Below are positions 34,168 through 45,506 of a stretch of DNA of 64,000 bases, one piece after another. The translations under genes and the position numbers were made by a program. This stretch comes from Macrocystis pyrifera (lineage: Eukaryota > Sar > Phaeophyceae > Laminariales > Laminariaceae). Numbering within the stretch: the first letter of the stretch is position 1; each line of letters starts with the position of its first letter. Where the stretch lies: assembly GCA_031763025.1 (NCBI GenBank), contig JASSKH010000007.1, forward strand, positions 5,437,930-5,501,929, written 5' to 3'. The notes under the pieces were generated by a model. It was not told the DNA's origin. It made no database searches and saw nothing but the letters and a program-made list of their open reading frames with translations.

Positions 34168-34292
34168 TCTAAGTAGTTTGTTCCCAAAACGGGACTACTG
34201 CGTTTCCACTTTGTCCTGAAATATAGGGAACATTTATATACTAATATTAAATATCAAAGTTCAGTATATCTAAGGACAGAATGGCAAGTTAC
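34168..34292. repeat. M3 half followed by an M2 copy
   Basis: 34168-34202 is an M3 half ('agtttgttcccaaaacggga'). 34206-34292 is a diverged M2 foldback with 'ccactttgtcctgaaatata' facing 'tatctaaggacagaatgg'. Confidence 0.5.
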
Positions 34293-34724
34293 TAAAAGAA
34301 AGGGGTTGAATTGTTTTGTGTTTTGTTCAAAACAATCCGCCTTGAGGATTGAATTAACAAAAAAAAAAATCTCCCACCTGCCCGTCGTGCTCGTGGCGGG
34401 TGTGAAAAATTAGTTCCTAAGCAACTTCAAAGCCCGTCTCCTTGCTGCTCGCTCTTCTATCTACTGTATCTATATCGCCTTGGCGCTGATTCACGGCGGT
34501 TGATTTTTCTTTGTGCTATGGTATTATTCGTGTTGCCGAGAAAGCTTGAAACGCCCGCCCGTTATGACTATGATTATGATTATAATAATAATAATTATTA
34601 TTGTTATCATTACTATTATCCTTCCATTTGACATCTGGCCGATGTGTACGGAGCGCTTGTTCAGATCAAATCATCCACGTTACAATTTCCAGAATCCAGT
34701 GACTTCAGACATGGAATTTACTAC
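34293..34724. other. No gene recognised
   Basis: AT-rich, with an ATT/ATA microsatellite-like stretch at 34570-34620. Confidence 0.4.
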
Positions 34725-34832
34725 TATTACGGGGGACCATAGTAAATAGGACCAAATATTGTTAGTAAAAATAGGTAAATATATAGGTTTTGTGTGTACC
34801 GCAGGCCCTACTTACTATGGTCCTCCGGAATA
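34725..34832. mobile_element. Foldback MITE family M1, copy
   Basis: Ends 'tattacgggggaccatagta' and 'tactatggtcctccggaata', centre 'aaatatataggttttgtgtg'. TA lies on both sides. Confidence 0.8.
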
Positions 34833-35339
34833 ATATCAGTCAGACCTGAACGCTTTGTATCGGCTATCCGGTACAAATACCAGGTAGGATTCAGACGTGC
34901 ATGGGAACGAACACGCGTTCGTGTTTCTCAGGAGGCGCATCTTAGACGGGAAAACAGGGGGCAGATGGGACATTGCTCCGCCCGCCTGGTTCTCGCTCAG
35001 TTTTTTATCAAAAGTGACCTGACTGGAACTAAGCTGCTGGCTCTTCTTCTCTCTCCCATCTCCCATACCAATAACTACCGTCACACTTTTACTTGCAGTT
35101 GGTTATTTTTCTCGAGCGTGGGGATGACTTAATCACCCCTCTGACCGTGAATACAACCCCCTTTGCACACGAATATCAGAGGCCAAAAGTTGATAATATT
35201 CCCTCTCAGAGTGGTGCCTGGTATTGATAACAACCAATAGGGTCTCTACTTTCGGAAATTATTTTGTTCATCCGTCCGTCCGTCCGTCCGTCCGTCCGTC
35301 CGTCCCAAAAAAAATAATTTCGACTCTTTCATTAGTAGT
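34833..35339. other. No gene; CCGT microsatellite
   Basis: A (TCCG)n run lies at 35271-35304. An M2-like half ('ctctcagagtggtgcctgg') is near 35204. No supported gene. Confidence 0.4.
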
Positions 35340-35420
35340 ACTGCAGTCCCGTTGGGGGGACAAACGACTGTACTTTACAATAGATCTAAACTATACTTTC
35401 CCCGAAACGGGACTGCGGTA
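35340..35420. repeat. Family M3 foldback copy
   Basis: 'actgcagtcccgttgggggg' at 35339 faces 'cccgaaacgggactgcggta' at 35401, with a spacer of about 40 bases. Confidence 0.65.
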
Positions 35421-36012
35421 CTGAAACTGTATTGTTGTGTCCGAAAAACTGAGGAAGTATCACTACAGCGCAGCATTGCCTCTTGTCCGAATGAGGCTAC
35501 ATATATAATATGTTGCCATTCGTCCTGGGACCTATGCCTAGCAAGGGGGAACACACAGCAGTAGTATTCAAGACCAAATACGCTTGCTGCAAGGGTCAAT
35601 TGCCTTGGACTGGGTGATCGATCGATCTTATACCCCCTACAGCTCGGTAGGTGGCACACCTTCACACGCTTGATAAACATACTGAAATATATAGGTTTTT
35701 GTGTATGTGATGGGGTCCTGATTACTACTGTGGCCCCCCCTCAAATAGGCTATCTCTCTTGGGGCACGTATACTCAACATCCGCGAGCGATTGATTGACG
35801 AGGAACATCCAATAAAAAATACTTTTGTATGTACCGGTATAGCGCGCAGTATTATAGTACACGCGTCGGACCGATAGATAGATGTTAGTAGATCATCCAC
35901 AGATAGATCGTCTACGAATAGTTCATCTACAGGTATATCATCATCCACATTATACAGATATCATAGATCATCTACAGATATGTCATCATCTACAGATATC
36001 ATAGATCATCTC
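35421..36012. other. No gene; M1 remnant and 'agatcatctacagat' repeats
   Basis: A diverged M1 piece lies at about 35668-35745. The words 'tagatcatctacagata' and variants repeat from 35884 to 36012, and again near 39063-39100. Confidence 0.45.
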
Positions 36013-36122
36013 TATTACGGGGGACCATAGTAAATAGGACCAAATATTGTTAGTAAAAAAAAATGAAATATATAGGTTTTTGTGTGTACCGTAGGTCCTA
36101 TTTACTATGGCCCTCCGTAATA
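36013..36122. mobile_element. Foldback MITE family M1, copy
   Basis: Ends 'tattacgggggaccatagta' and 'actatggccctccgtaata'. Close to the consensus. Confidence 0.8.
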
Positions 36123-36940
36123 CTACATCCTCTATATAACTCACCGTTATGAGATAGCGTGCAGGATCTGCACTGAAGCACAAACCCAGGAAACGTGTCC
36201 AGTAGATCATGCAGGGAAACATACGCCGGTTCCCACCCGGCGGCACGAGCTAGACCATACCGCAGCGTACGCACAGACCAGGGATCTATCTGATCTGATC
36301 TGTTCTGAATGACCTACAGCAGTAAACCATCAAGTGGTAACCGATGCAATGTTCCGTCTGAGGTGCGCAACATTTGACCAAGTTTTGCTCCTTCCAGAAA
36401 ATTTGGTGGAGTTGTAATAAGTGAAAAGGCCGGGCATTTTTTTTTTTTTTTGATGTGTGTGTGAGTCCAACGCGGAGAGTGACAGCGGAAACAAAACAAC
36501 AGGTTTCCGGGAAGAAAATACCCGTTTTGTACCAATATCAGAGCCCATATGCTTGTTGTATTCACAGCCATGGTGGTACAAAGTTTGCCTTTTTTTAGTT
36601 TTTGGCATTCATTTTGCCATCTGCGATAATGTGCAGCGCTTATTTATTATTTCCAATCACACCGTTTGATATTTTGTTTCTGGCACAAGAATGGGGTTGT
36701 TTCACGGGGGGGGGGGGGGGGGTTGTCTCGATCGAAGGCACGAACTATAAAAATCAAATTATTACGTTATTATGACAGATAAGAAACAAGCACAACGACA
36801 GCCGAGATGAGCCACGGTACGGGAAGCACCTACGGTAACATTTCTGCATGAGGCCCCTGACTTCACTTTTAAGGAGCTCTATTCCTCGCCCAATCCTCGA
36901 TTTTCAGAAAGAAGTGCAACCGGATAAAAATAGATAAATA
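36123..36940. other. No gene recognised
   Basis: A T-run (36438) and a G-run (36705) are present. The two overlapping minus frames at 36314-36608 are shadows of each other, without a motif. Confidence 0.4.
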
Positions 36941-37328
36941 AAAGTCTCGAAAAGCCTACAGTACTGTAGGTAAATGACGAATCAGATAGTAAAACACTAT
37001 TGAAAATGATATATTCCAACGATGTTTTGGCTTAGGGAGCACGGCCAGTTCAGAAAAAAAAAGGTCTCAAAAAGCCTACTGCTGTGAGTACCTGGTATAT
37101 CACGAATCATATTGGAGTAAACCACTACTAATGATGGTATATTCCAACCATGTTTTTTGGGTTAAGGAGCACCGCCAGTTCAGAAAAAAAAAAGTCTCAA
37201 AAGACCTCTGTACAAGTGTAGTCACGAATCATATTAGAGTTGAACACCATTGATATTAATATACTGGTGTTCTCCAACGATGTTTTGGGTCAAAAGGAGC
37301 ACGCGGCCAGTTCAGAGAAAAAAAAAAT
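36941..37328 (+). repeat. Tandem repeat, three units of about 127 bases
   Basis: Each unit has 'aaaagtctcaaaaagcct', 'acgaatcatatt-gagt', 'tatattccaacgatgttttg' and 'ggagcac-ggccagttcaga'. Units begin at about 36941, 37062 and 37190. No shared frame. Confidence 0.85.
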
Positions 37329-37395
37329 GGCCGAGAAGGGTCACCTCTACTCTATCACAGCACCCGTCAGCCAGCCCCCGACGTAGAAATCAAGC

Positions 37396-37504
37396 TATTA
37401 CGGGGATCCATAGTTAATGGGACCAAATTTTGTTAGTAAAAATAATCAAATATATAGTTTTTTATGTATACCATAGGTCCTATTAACTATGGACCCCCGT
37501 AATA
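37396..37504. mobile_element. Foldback MITE family M1, copy
   Basis: Ends 'tattacggggatccatagtt' and 'aactatggacccccgtaata'. Flanked by TA. Confidence 0.8.
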
Positions 37505-37815
37505 CGACGAATTCGCGACGTTTGGTCGTTACGAAGCAAACGACGACGAATTCGCGAATTCGAATAAATAACAAGCGGATTTATTTGTGTCTTAAATAAA
37601 AAGACCGCGTGGAGCAAGAAAAACATTTTTATTTTACCAGGTAGTCTCTATCGCAGCACACGCCAGCCGTCAAGGTAAAAGCTTTATGCTACGACGAATC
37701 CGCGATGTGTGTCTGGACACGACGAGTACGCGAATTCGAATAAACAAGCGGACTTATTTGTCTCCATTAAAAAGATCGTGGGGGGGGGGGGGGGGGGAAA
37801 ACTATTTACCAGGGA
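37505..37815 (+). repeat. Direct duplication of about 195 bases
   Basis: 'gcgaattcgaataaa' plus 'acaagcgga-ttatttgt' occurs at 37550 and 37731. Each is followed by 'aaaaaga' and a stretch with 'atttaccagg'. The second copy has a G-run inserted at 37780. Confidence 0.6.
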
Positions 37816-38116
37816 CCAGCAGGAACGAACAGAAACCTCAGTTTTTCGCCAGCCATAACGTCATCATTACACTGCTGTGTCTGTAAGAGCAACAGCAACA
37901 GCAACATGTTCTTCACTTTCTGCTCCTGAGTCTTTGTGGGAACGACGTTCTACACATTGTGGGATGGCAAGCATAATAACAATGACAACATGTTTCTTGC
38001 TCCGCGAGATTCTTTGTTCTCTGTGTCCCCCAGCAGGTAGGCACGCGAGTCGACGAGACGAGGGAAAAGGGGTGAGTTTTTCTACAGCAGCGATGAAAAA
38101 GCAACGCATGAACGGT

Positions 38117-38160
<44 letters not shown>
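38117..38160 (+). repeat. Poly-G tract (44 bases)
   Basis: An uninterrupted G run. Length is uncertain for assembly reasons. Confidence 0.95.
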
Positions 38161-38161
<1 letters not shown>

Positions 38162-38203
38162 GGGAGGAGAGCCTGCTGTGTGACCCCGGATCTGAGTTAC
38201 AAC

Positions 38204-38312
38204 TATTTACGGGGGACCATAGTAAATAGGATCTACGGTACACACGAAAACCTATATAGTTCCCTATTTTTGGTAACAATATTTGGTCCTATTTACTATG
38301 GTCCCCCGTAGT
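38204..38312. mobile_element. Foldback MITE family M1, inserted in a repeat
   Basis: Ends 'tatttacgggggaccatagt' and 'tactatggtcccccgtagta'. The two halves of the host repeat on either side join cleanly in the uninterrupted copies. Confidence 0.8.
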
Positions 38313-38383
38313 AAGAGGGAGAGAGAAAAGATCGGCGAAGATACTCGTATCAGATGGGATGGAAAAAAAAAGGAGGGAAAAGA

Positions 38384-38471
38384 TACCACCATCCTGAACG
38401 GGAATATAAGGATTGTTGGAGTAATAATAGTATAAAGAAAAGGTCCTTATATTTCCGTCGAGAGTGGTGTA
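38384..38471. mobile_element. Foldback MITE family M2, copy
   Basis: 'taccaccatcctgaacggga' and 'tatttccgtcgagagtggtg' face each other, with 'aatataagga' and 'tccttatatt' inside. Confidence 0.65.
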
Positions 38472-39504
38472 CCCTACACAAAACCTCGACGCCTCGAAGA
38501 GAGCGAAGAAAGGCAGGTTGCGGGTGTGGCGGCGGTTTGTATTATCAGCAGTAATACCTGGTATGCTATCTATTATTCGTATACTACTACCGCTGCAGGA
38601 AGAAGCGCAGCTCCCTGCTGTAACATCTACATTCGTACTGCTGTAGTACAATCGTACAAATTATACAAAAAACTGACACACCGCTGCAACAGCTAGCTAG
38701 CTGTGTTTACCCGCTATTGTACGTACGCACGGTAGTTATTTACACGCTGCTTGTGCAACACATCTACTACCAGGTGTGACACTGGTAATAAGCCAACATC
38801 TATACGATGCCCCGTTCATCGTATCCTGCAGCAAGCAACAAGGCATATATCCTGATTTTGATCTCGGAATTGTGACCCGCTTGATGACTAAAAAAACACC
38901 GACTTCGCAAGTACCAGGTAAACAGGTACGTGCGTATACGTACAGCAGTATTAGTACTGCTTGTCGGTTGCAGGCCAGGCAGCTATATCTACGTGGTGCA
39001 AAGTTTAGGCCCACACGAATAAGAACTATGAATAATCCCACGTTGGAAAGATCTCGATCTCGATCTAGATCATCTACAGATAAATCATCATCTAGATCAT
39101 TCACTGTAGATCCTAACCTGTTGCTGTTTGTTATGATACAATATGTTGTGCAGGATCTGCATATGTACTGTACGAAGTACAGAGAGATCCAACCCAGGAA
39201 ACATGTCCTGCTGCTGCCGCTGTGCTGTACAGAGGTCATCATGCAGATTGTACTCGTAGGGCTTCCGCTCGGCAACATGAACTACATATAGATCACACAG
39301 ATCAAGATAAATCTATCGGTGTGCCCAGAAATATCTAGATAAAGAAGGAATGACCTATACATGATCTGTACATGACCTATCCGAGGTGTGGAAAAAAACT
39401 ACCACTCTGTACCTTAATATAATGACCGTTCGTACATTAAAATCTAATCAAAACTATTTACATTTAGGAGCGAAGTAGTACCAAGAACGTGTAAGGCTCA
39501 CATT
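38472..39504. other. No gene recognised in about 1 kb
   Basis: A frame pair at 38736-39291 on opposite strands (180 and 171 codons) has no motif; one contains SRSRSRSS from a short repeat. An M2 half lies at about 39398 ('accactctgtaccttaatat'). Confidence 0.35.
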
Positions 39505-40379
39505 TACGTTGAAAGGTCGGGACACTTTGTACCCCTGGGCAGGTTGCCTATTAAGTCGGCACGCGTTGGTACTCACGTGTGGTGTTTGCTTAGAGATAGA
39601 AGAAGAGCAGCTTCATTCCTTTCGTATACGCGGAGACCAAGAGCCGAGCTCGTGCCTCGCTGGGAAAACCCCTGGTTTTACATCTACGATACGCCTCCCA
39701 AGTACTACTAATACGATCCTAATACTTGAATTACCGGGCTTTCAGCCTCGTTCAAGGCAGTATCATATCACTAGCCCACTCTAATGAGCCGTATATGCAG
39801 AATTACGGGAAATTCGTGGAAACCCCGATTCCCCGAACTAGAAGATGAGCCGAAGATGCAGCTCCTCAAGACCTACTCCCACACCTCTGAACGGCGAGGC
39901 AACGAAGCCGACAAAGGTACGTAAAAAAAAGGAAGGCCTAGCCCTAAGGGACAGGAATGAATCGTCAACGAAAGCCATCGCCATGCCACCCGCAACGGGG
40001 GGGGGCGAGGAAGTTGCATGGAAAAGCGAAAAGTGAATACCAAAAACGATAAAGAAAATAGCACGGAACACGCGAAGAAACACCCGAACCCGACCCACAA
40101 CTCTGGAAACGCGTCTTGTGCCACAAATGAGTGGCCCGATACCCAGACTAGCCCCTACACTGAGCGGGGGGTAGGCAGGACAAAATACGTAGAAATCATC
40201 CCCAGCCCAGCCCAAGAAAAAACAAACCAGGAACACAGCGAGCCGAAAAAAACCCGAACTGAAAACTCGGAAAACGTCAAGAAGTAGAAGAAATCACTCC
40301 CCAAAGTCCAGGAAAACGACAAGGAAAAAAAAAATCGAGTGCAGCCGAGAAGCGAAAGTCAGCTATCCACGGCGGCGCC

Positions 40380-43300
40380 TCGAGATTCATCTACGTTACG
40401 CTGGACCCCCCGTGCAAACGCGCCACATAGCCAAGTGAATTTGCAGACACTAAGAACCTCGTACAGCTCTCGTCGAAGTCATGTAGCGCGCCGGAGAAAG
40501 AGGAAACTTGGTCGTTCCCGGGTCGTCCAAAAACCGAACCAAATATACCCCATCCGTTGGCGTAGTCGCGCTGATTTTCCCGAGCTACCACAGACCGTCG
40601 TCGCCCTTGTACCAAAAGTGGGCCCCGTTGGGAAGCACAGTGTTGCTGTATCGGCGAAGCCAATCGGCGTGTGATACGCAGCCGCCACAGCCGGGTGCCA
40701 GAAACCTCTCGCCGCTATATTCCGAGAGAGCTCCCGTTATACCGCGCCAATTCTCATCCGGCGGTACAGGCGGTTGGTGTGGCGGTGCTGGTTCGGGGTG
40801 CCGGCCCAGTATCGCAGGATTTCGTGGCGAGAAAGCTGAAGGTCCATTTCCTGTTCCCAGGATGGACGGAATAGTCCTGTCCAGCGCATAACCGCGATGA
40901 CGCCACCTCGACCTCTGACCGCTTTGTGTCCGGTGATCTCTTCCACTTCGAGTCATTGAAGAGAGGTCGAAACGTCATCCTGAGTGACGTGGTACGGGGG
41001 TTATTTCTTGGAGAAGTTGTTGAGCACGTATTGCGTCAACCCCGCCGGCAAATACTTCGGCATGTCGCCACGGTCCTGGGGGTTGGCACAGGGCTTGCAG
41101 CGTTGAAGTGCTACGCGCCGGCGAGCATCAGCGCCGAGCATATCGGAAGGAAGATCCAAATACAAGGGCTTTGCCCCGAGAGGAGATCCGTCCGGGGTGT
41201 CCGCTGAGGAGCAGGGGCCAACTGCGAGGACTTTCTAGGGGCCCGTCCAGTTGAGTGAGAGTTTGGCCTTGAGGGCCTTGGCATCCGTGTCGGGCTTCGC
41301 GCCCTGGCGGAAGGTGGCCGCCGTATTGTACACCCACGCCCAGCCGCCAACGAAAAATTTGGGGCCTGGACGCAGAGCGTCGGAGAGGGCGGAGTTGCGG
41401 AGGTTCACGCGAGTAACAGTGAGGGCGTGGTGTTCGCGAACGATATCGTACGCGCGCTGCTGGCGGTCCATCGCCAAGTCGCAGCAGGTAAGGTGGTCGC
41501 GGGCCAAGCTCTGGTGGCCGGCGACCCCAGCACGCTCGAAGAGCGCAAGAGGGAGGCGTGGCAGCCGACCCATATGGACCTCGTTGGAAGCCAAACCCGG
41601 AGCGGCGCTGACGGAATTGTTGTATGCAAATTCAATATGAGGGAGCTGTTCATCCCAGTCGTTTAGAAGCTCGTTGACGACCATTGCCAGCATCTGGGCC
41701 ATCGTGTGGTCTACACGTTCTACCCCACCGTTGCCGTTTGGGTGGTAGGAGCTGGTGGCAATTTTTCGAACCCCAAGAAACTGATATACGGCGTGCGAAA
41801 GCTTGGAGCAGACTGGAGGCCGTTGTCCGAGAGGATGCTGCGCGGGCACCCCCAGAGGGGGATATACCGGTTGATGAGAATGTTAGCCATGCCCTCACCT
41901 GTGAATTCTGCCGCTGTGACGGCGTACATGTCGGTTCGGCGGCTGAAACGATCAGTGAAAAGCAACATGTAGGTATTTACTTGAGGCGTCACCGGGAGAA
42001 GGCCGAAATAATCGACGCTGACAGCGATGCCGGGCCCTTTTGGCGAAGGCAACGTGATGGTGGGCCACCTGACCGTCTGCCACGACGTTTTCTGTGCTTG
42101 GTACTTCAAGCAGTTACGTAATCGCCACCGGGTGCAGATGCTCGTACCGATCTACCGGTTCGAGGATACGTAAGGTGCGCGCGATTCCTATTACGGGGGA
42201 CCATAGTAAATAGGACCACATATTGTTATTAACAGTAAAATTAGGTAAATATATAGGTTTTTGTGTGTACCGTAGGTCCTATTTACTACGGTCCCCCGTA
42301 ATAGGTGGCAGGAAGCTGTAGAGTGGCAAGCCTTCATGACCCAGGGGCGCATGAGCAGCGGCACATAAATGCGAATAGGCTCGTCGTTCAATAAACAGGC
42401 CGTACGACCCACCGGGCGTTGCGTGTCCGACGCAAAGGGGCAGGACGGCTGTCGGACGAGTAGAACGATGCTCACGTCGGTGGTATGCAAGCGGCCTTTG
42501 TTAGCCAGCTGCTGAACCCCCGAAAAGGGAGGGCGCTGGTGGGAAGAGAAACACGACGACGGCGGGCAAAACTTCCGGCCGGCCAAGGGCTATGTAGCGC
42601 ATGGCGGTGTTGCACCCGGGTTCGGCCTGTTGTTCCCGAGCCCAGTCGGCGTGCGAATAGTGCGCTGCGGAATCACCGAACTGAAATTCGGCAGCTGCGC
42701 CAAGAGCGTCCAAATCGGTCGTGGTGACGGGCGGTGCGTCAGTCGGCGACGGAAGTCGTAAAAGAGGAGTTCCCACGGGCTCGGCGCGGTCGCGGTCGGA
42801 CGGGATGGGCACCGTCGGGATCGACGAGGTGGCAGAAACCGGGGCCATAATGACGGGCGCGCGCGGTCGCGGCCGTGGGGCTCGCGTCGGGGTGATGCCA
42901 CGCCGGACGGATGGTCTAGGGGCTCCGCCGGGCCCGAAGCCATAAGCAACAGCAGGCGGCGCGGTGCCAGCGGCATCGGCTGTTCGTCGGCGTGTCTAAG
43001 TGGAGATACGGCCTGAAGGCGGCGAGATGTTCAGGGGTGCCGGGTTGTCGGGCGGTAAAGGGGCAGACGCGGCCGGATCAGGGATCACGGCGGAATTTTC
43101 TCCCTGTATAGTGCTCGTCGGGGGAGGAGCGCGCTCGGCGACGATCGTCGCAGCAGCGGGGCCTTCTGCAGAGCCCTGGTCGCCCCCGGAGGGTACGACC
43201 AAAACCGAAGCGAACGCGGAGTTGGCGGTGGGTGAAAAAAACCTCAAGCCAGGACGGCGATCGACGGTGGCGACGGAAGCAGAGCGAAAAATCTCTCCGA

Positions 43301-44945
43301 AGGAGCAGAGAGGTCATCAATCCTCATACGAGGTCCGTGTGCGCGAAAATCCCGGAAATCCGAAGAGGTGAAAGGCAGCCCCCCCAAGACGGCAATTTCG
43401 GTGTGGGGCACCAGCCCACTCAAACCGACACCAGGGGTCGGCGAAGAGCGAGTGCGAAGTCCGCAGGCTCGGATGAGGAAGATATCACCGTCCTCGACGG
43501 GGGTGACGCTGCTAGACCCACTGCGGTCGTGTTCGGTGGCGGGCTCCGGCAAGCGGGAAATAAAATCAGCATTTCCGTTGGCGCTGCCCTTGCGGTACTC
43601 GGGGTGTAGTCGAAGGCGGTGAGGAATTCGAGCCACCGCTGGATTAGCTCGTTGTGGTCCCCTACCTTGCCGATGCTCTCAAGTGCGTTGTGGTCCGCAA
43701 TTATGCGAGTTCGCCACAGGTAACCTCGGAGTCGTTTGATGGCCCAGACAATGCTGCCAGCTTCCAAGTCCAACGGGGTCCAGTGCCTCTCGGAATCGAG
43801 GGTAGCGCGGCTGATATGGGCAATGGGCCGTACCGAGCAGTCCGGTTGTTCTTGTTCGAGCGCGGCACCAAAACCGTCGATGCAGGCGTCGCAGTACACG
43901 TAGAAGGGGCGGGAGCCGTCGGCTACGGCGTTCCAGTCAGGGAAGACCAAAATCTGTGGGGAAGCGAGCTCGGCGAGGATCTGGCAGACGATAACTTCCA
44001 TAGCCGTCGTAAAGACGTACTTGACCCCCTTCCGGAGAAGGGCGGTGAGAGGGCGGATTCTTTCAGACAGGTTGGGCAGGAATATGCGATAATACCCCAC
44101 GCCGCCCATCAGCGCACGGACCTGCTTGAGGTTCTTGGGCATGGGAATTTTTCATCAAAGCCAAAACTTTGTCCGCATTTGGGCGTATATCCGCGGGCGA
44201 AATGAGTGGCCCAGAAAATTTGCGTCCATGGCGCCAAGGCAAGCCTTCGAGGGGGAGAGCTTGAGGTTGTGTTTGCGCAGGCGTTCGAAGAGGGATCGTA
44301 TCGTCTTGACGTGGGCGTCGTATCAGAGTTGAAAACGATCACATCATCGAGGTAGGCCGCCACCTGTGCCAGACGTTTAATGACTTCGTTAATCTCTTTG
44401 ACGAACCAGCCAGGCGAAGAACTGCTGCCTTGGGGCACGACCAGCCACTCGTAGAGACCCGTGGGAGTGCAAAACACCGTGAGGGGAACAGTGTCCTTGT
44501 GCGCGGTAATCTGTTGGAACGAGGAGACCAATCGAAAAGGGAAAACACCCATCCCTTCCCCAGGGAGTCGAGGACTTGGTCCACGCGAGGAATAGGTAGC
44601 TGGCTAAGCAGATGTGGTTAAGTTTCTTGTAGTTTACGGTGATCCGAACGCCTCCAAACTTCTTCGGGATGGCCACCAGCTGGCTCGAGTACGGAGAGGT
44701 CGAGTGCTGGATCAGGTCAGCCGTGAGGTACTGGTTCAAGGTGGAGTCCACCTCCTTGACCAGGATGGGATTGATGCGGTGCGGCCTGGACGTGACAGGA
44801 GCGCTTCCTTCCGGGACCGAAATCACGAGAGGCATCAACGAGCAGGAACCAAAATCCGACTTAGACTTCGAGAAAACGTCCGGAAATTTGCAGAGAACAC
44901 CCCCCAGCTGTTCGATGGTCTCAGGGGTCCAGTCCGTGCCGTGAA
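40380..44945 (-). pseudogene. pol: Gypsy pol remnant: RT, RNase H, integrase, chromodomain, tail
   Basis: The order on the minus strand is as follows. RT (about 44945-44200) has RPHRINPILVKEVD and YSSQLVAIPKKFGGVRI. RNase H (about 44140-43560) has FYVYCDACIDGFGAALEQ and ends at KGSANGNADFISRLP. The integrase zinc-binding part lies around the nested element. The integrase core (about 42110-41300) has VDYFG, LFTDRFSRR and SYHPNGNGGVERV. An integrase C-terminal part and chromodomain follow (about 41130-40830; VRGRGGVIAV, SRHEILRYW). The WLGKIS tail domain lies at about 40663-40391. RT-RH-IN order with a chromodomain defines a chromovirus. The frame is interrupted many times. Confidence 0.85.
42189..42303. 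mobile_element. Foldback MITE family M1 nested in gypsy pol
   Basis: Ends 'tattacgggggaccatagta' and 'ctacggtcccccgtaata', flanked by TA. It interrupts the integrase zinc-binding region of element 3, so M1 was active after element 3 inserted. Confidence 0.85.
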
Positions 44946-44951
44946 CGTTGT

Positions 44952-45020
44952 TAAGGCCTTAGTCCGTTGGGCTATTGGTATAAGGTTAATCCATCGCCTA
45001 CCCAATCTAAACCTAATAAC
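44952..45020. repeat. Short tRNA-like dispersed repeat, copy 1
   Basis: 'ccttagtccgttgggctatt' then 'aaggttaatccatcgcctac' and 'ccaatctaaacc'. A close copy lies at 52109-52175. 'tagtccgttgg' resembles a Pol III A-box; no matching B-box follows at the right distance. It may be a tRNA-derived SINE fragment. Confidence 0.4.
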
Positions 45021-45506
45021 ACTCTTCCCCCCGGGAACGGACCGGGTATACGGGTCGACGTGCCACCAACACGCGGTTCCAATTTTTGGGGATCCAGAAG
45101 TTGTTTTTTTTCTTCAGATTCTTGACATGAGGAAAGTCATTTTCTTTTTAAAAAGCGCTTTTCGTGGTGAACGTGAAATTCGAACTCATGACCAACGACC
45201 CATGTCCTGCCGATGATGCCGTTTTTTTTTAAGATCAAGGTCTGGACACGTTGTATCCCCGGGCAGGTTTGCCTAGTAAGTCGGTAATCGTTGGTGCTCA
45301 CGGTGTTGTCTGCTTAGAGATAGAAAAGAGCAGCTTTATTCCCTTTGTGCACGAGGAAACTAAGCAAGAGCCGAACTCGTGCCTCGCTGGAAAAACCCCT
45401 GGTTTTCCATCTACGATACGCCTCCCAAGTATTACAAATACGATCCTAATACTTGAACCCAGGTAATTACCGGGTTTTCAGCCTCCTTCAAGGCAGCATC
45501 ATAACA

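Larger units (their letters stand above)
38043..38330 (-). repeat. Splice-cassette family, copy 4, interrupted by G-tract and M1
   Basis: The plus strand shows 'gcgagtcgacgagacgaggg', then a 44-base G tract (38117-38160), then 'gtgtgaccccggatctgag' and 'ttacaacta'. The M1 element (38204-38312) is inserted there, and 'gagggagagagaaaa' resumes after it. The copies at 31303 and 50598 have the same order without the M1. Confidence 0.65.
39505..45506 (-). mobile_element. Ty3/gypsy chromovirus, element 3, full span but degraded
   Basis: Sense is minus. The 5' LTR is about 45227-45506, with a PBS-like complement at about 45207-45225. The pol frame runs from about 44945 to 40380, and the 3' LTR is about 39505-39770. 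The gag and protease part is missing, and about 280 bases of other repeat sequence lie in its place (44946-45206). The two LTRs are clearly diverged, so it is considerably older than element 1. Pol is broken many times. An M1 foldback element sits inside it at 42189-42303. Confidence 0.85.

Noticed and set aside
38736-39291. Two overlapping frames of 170-180 codons on opposite strands
   Set aside because: No family motif; SR repeats come from 'gatctcgatctc' simple sequence; no splice or start support.
45150-45225. Possible tRNA on the minus strand ('gagttcgaatttc')
   Set aside because: A T-arm-like stem can be drawn, but no anticodon arm with a seven-base loop or proper acceptor stem fits around it.
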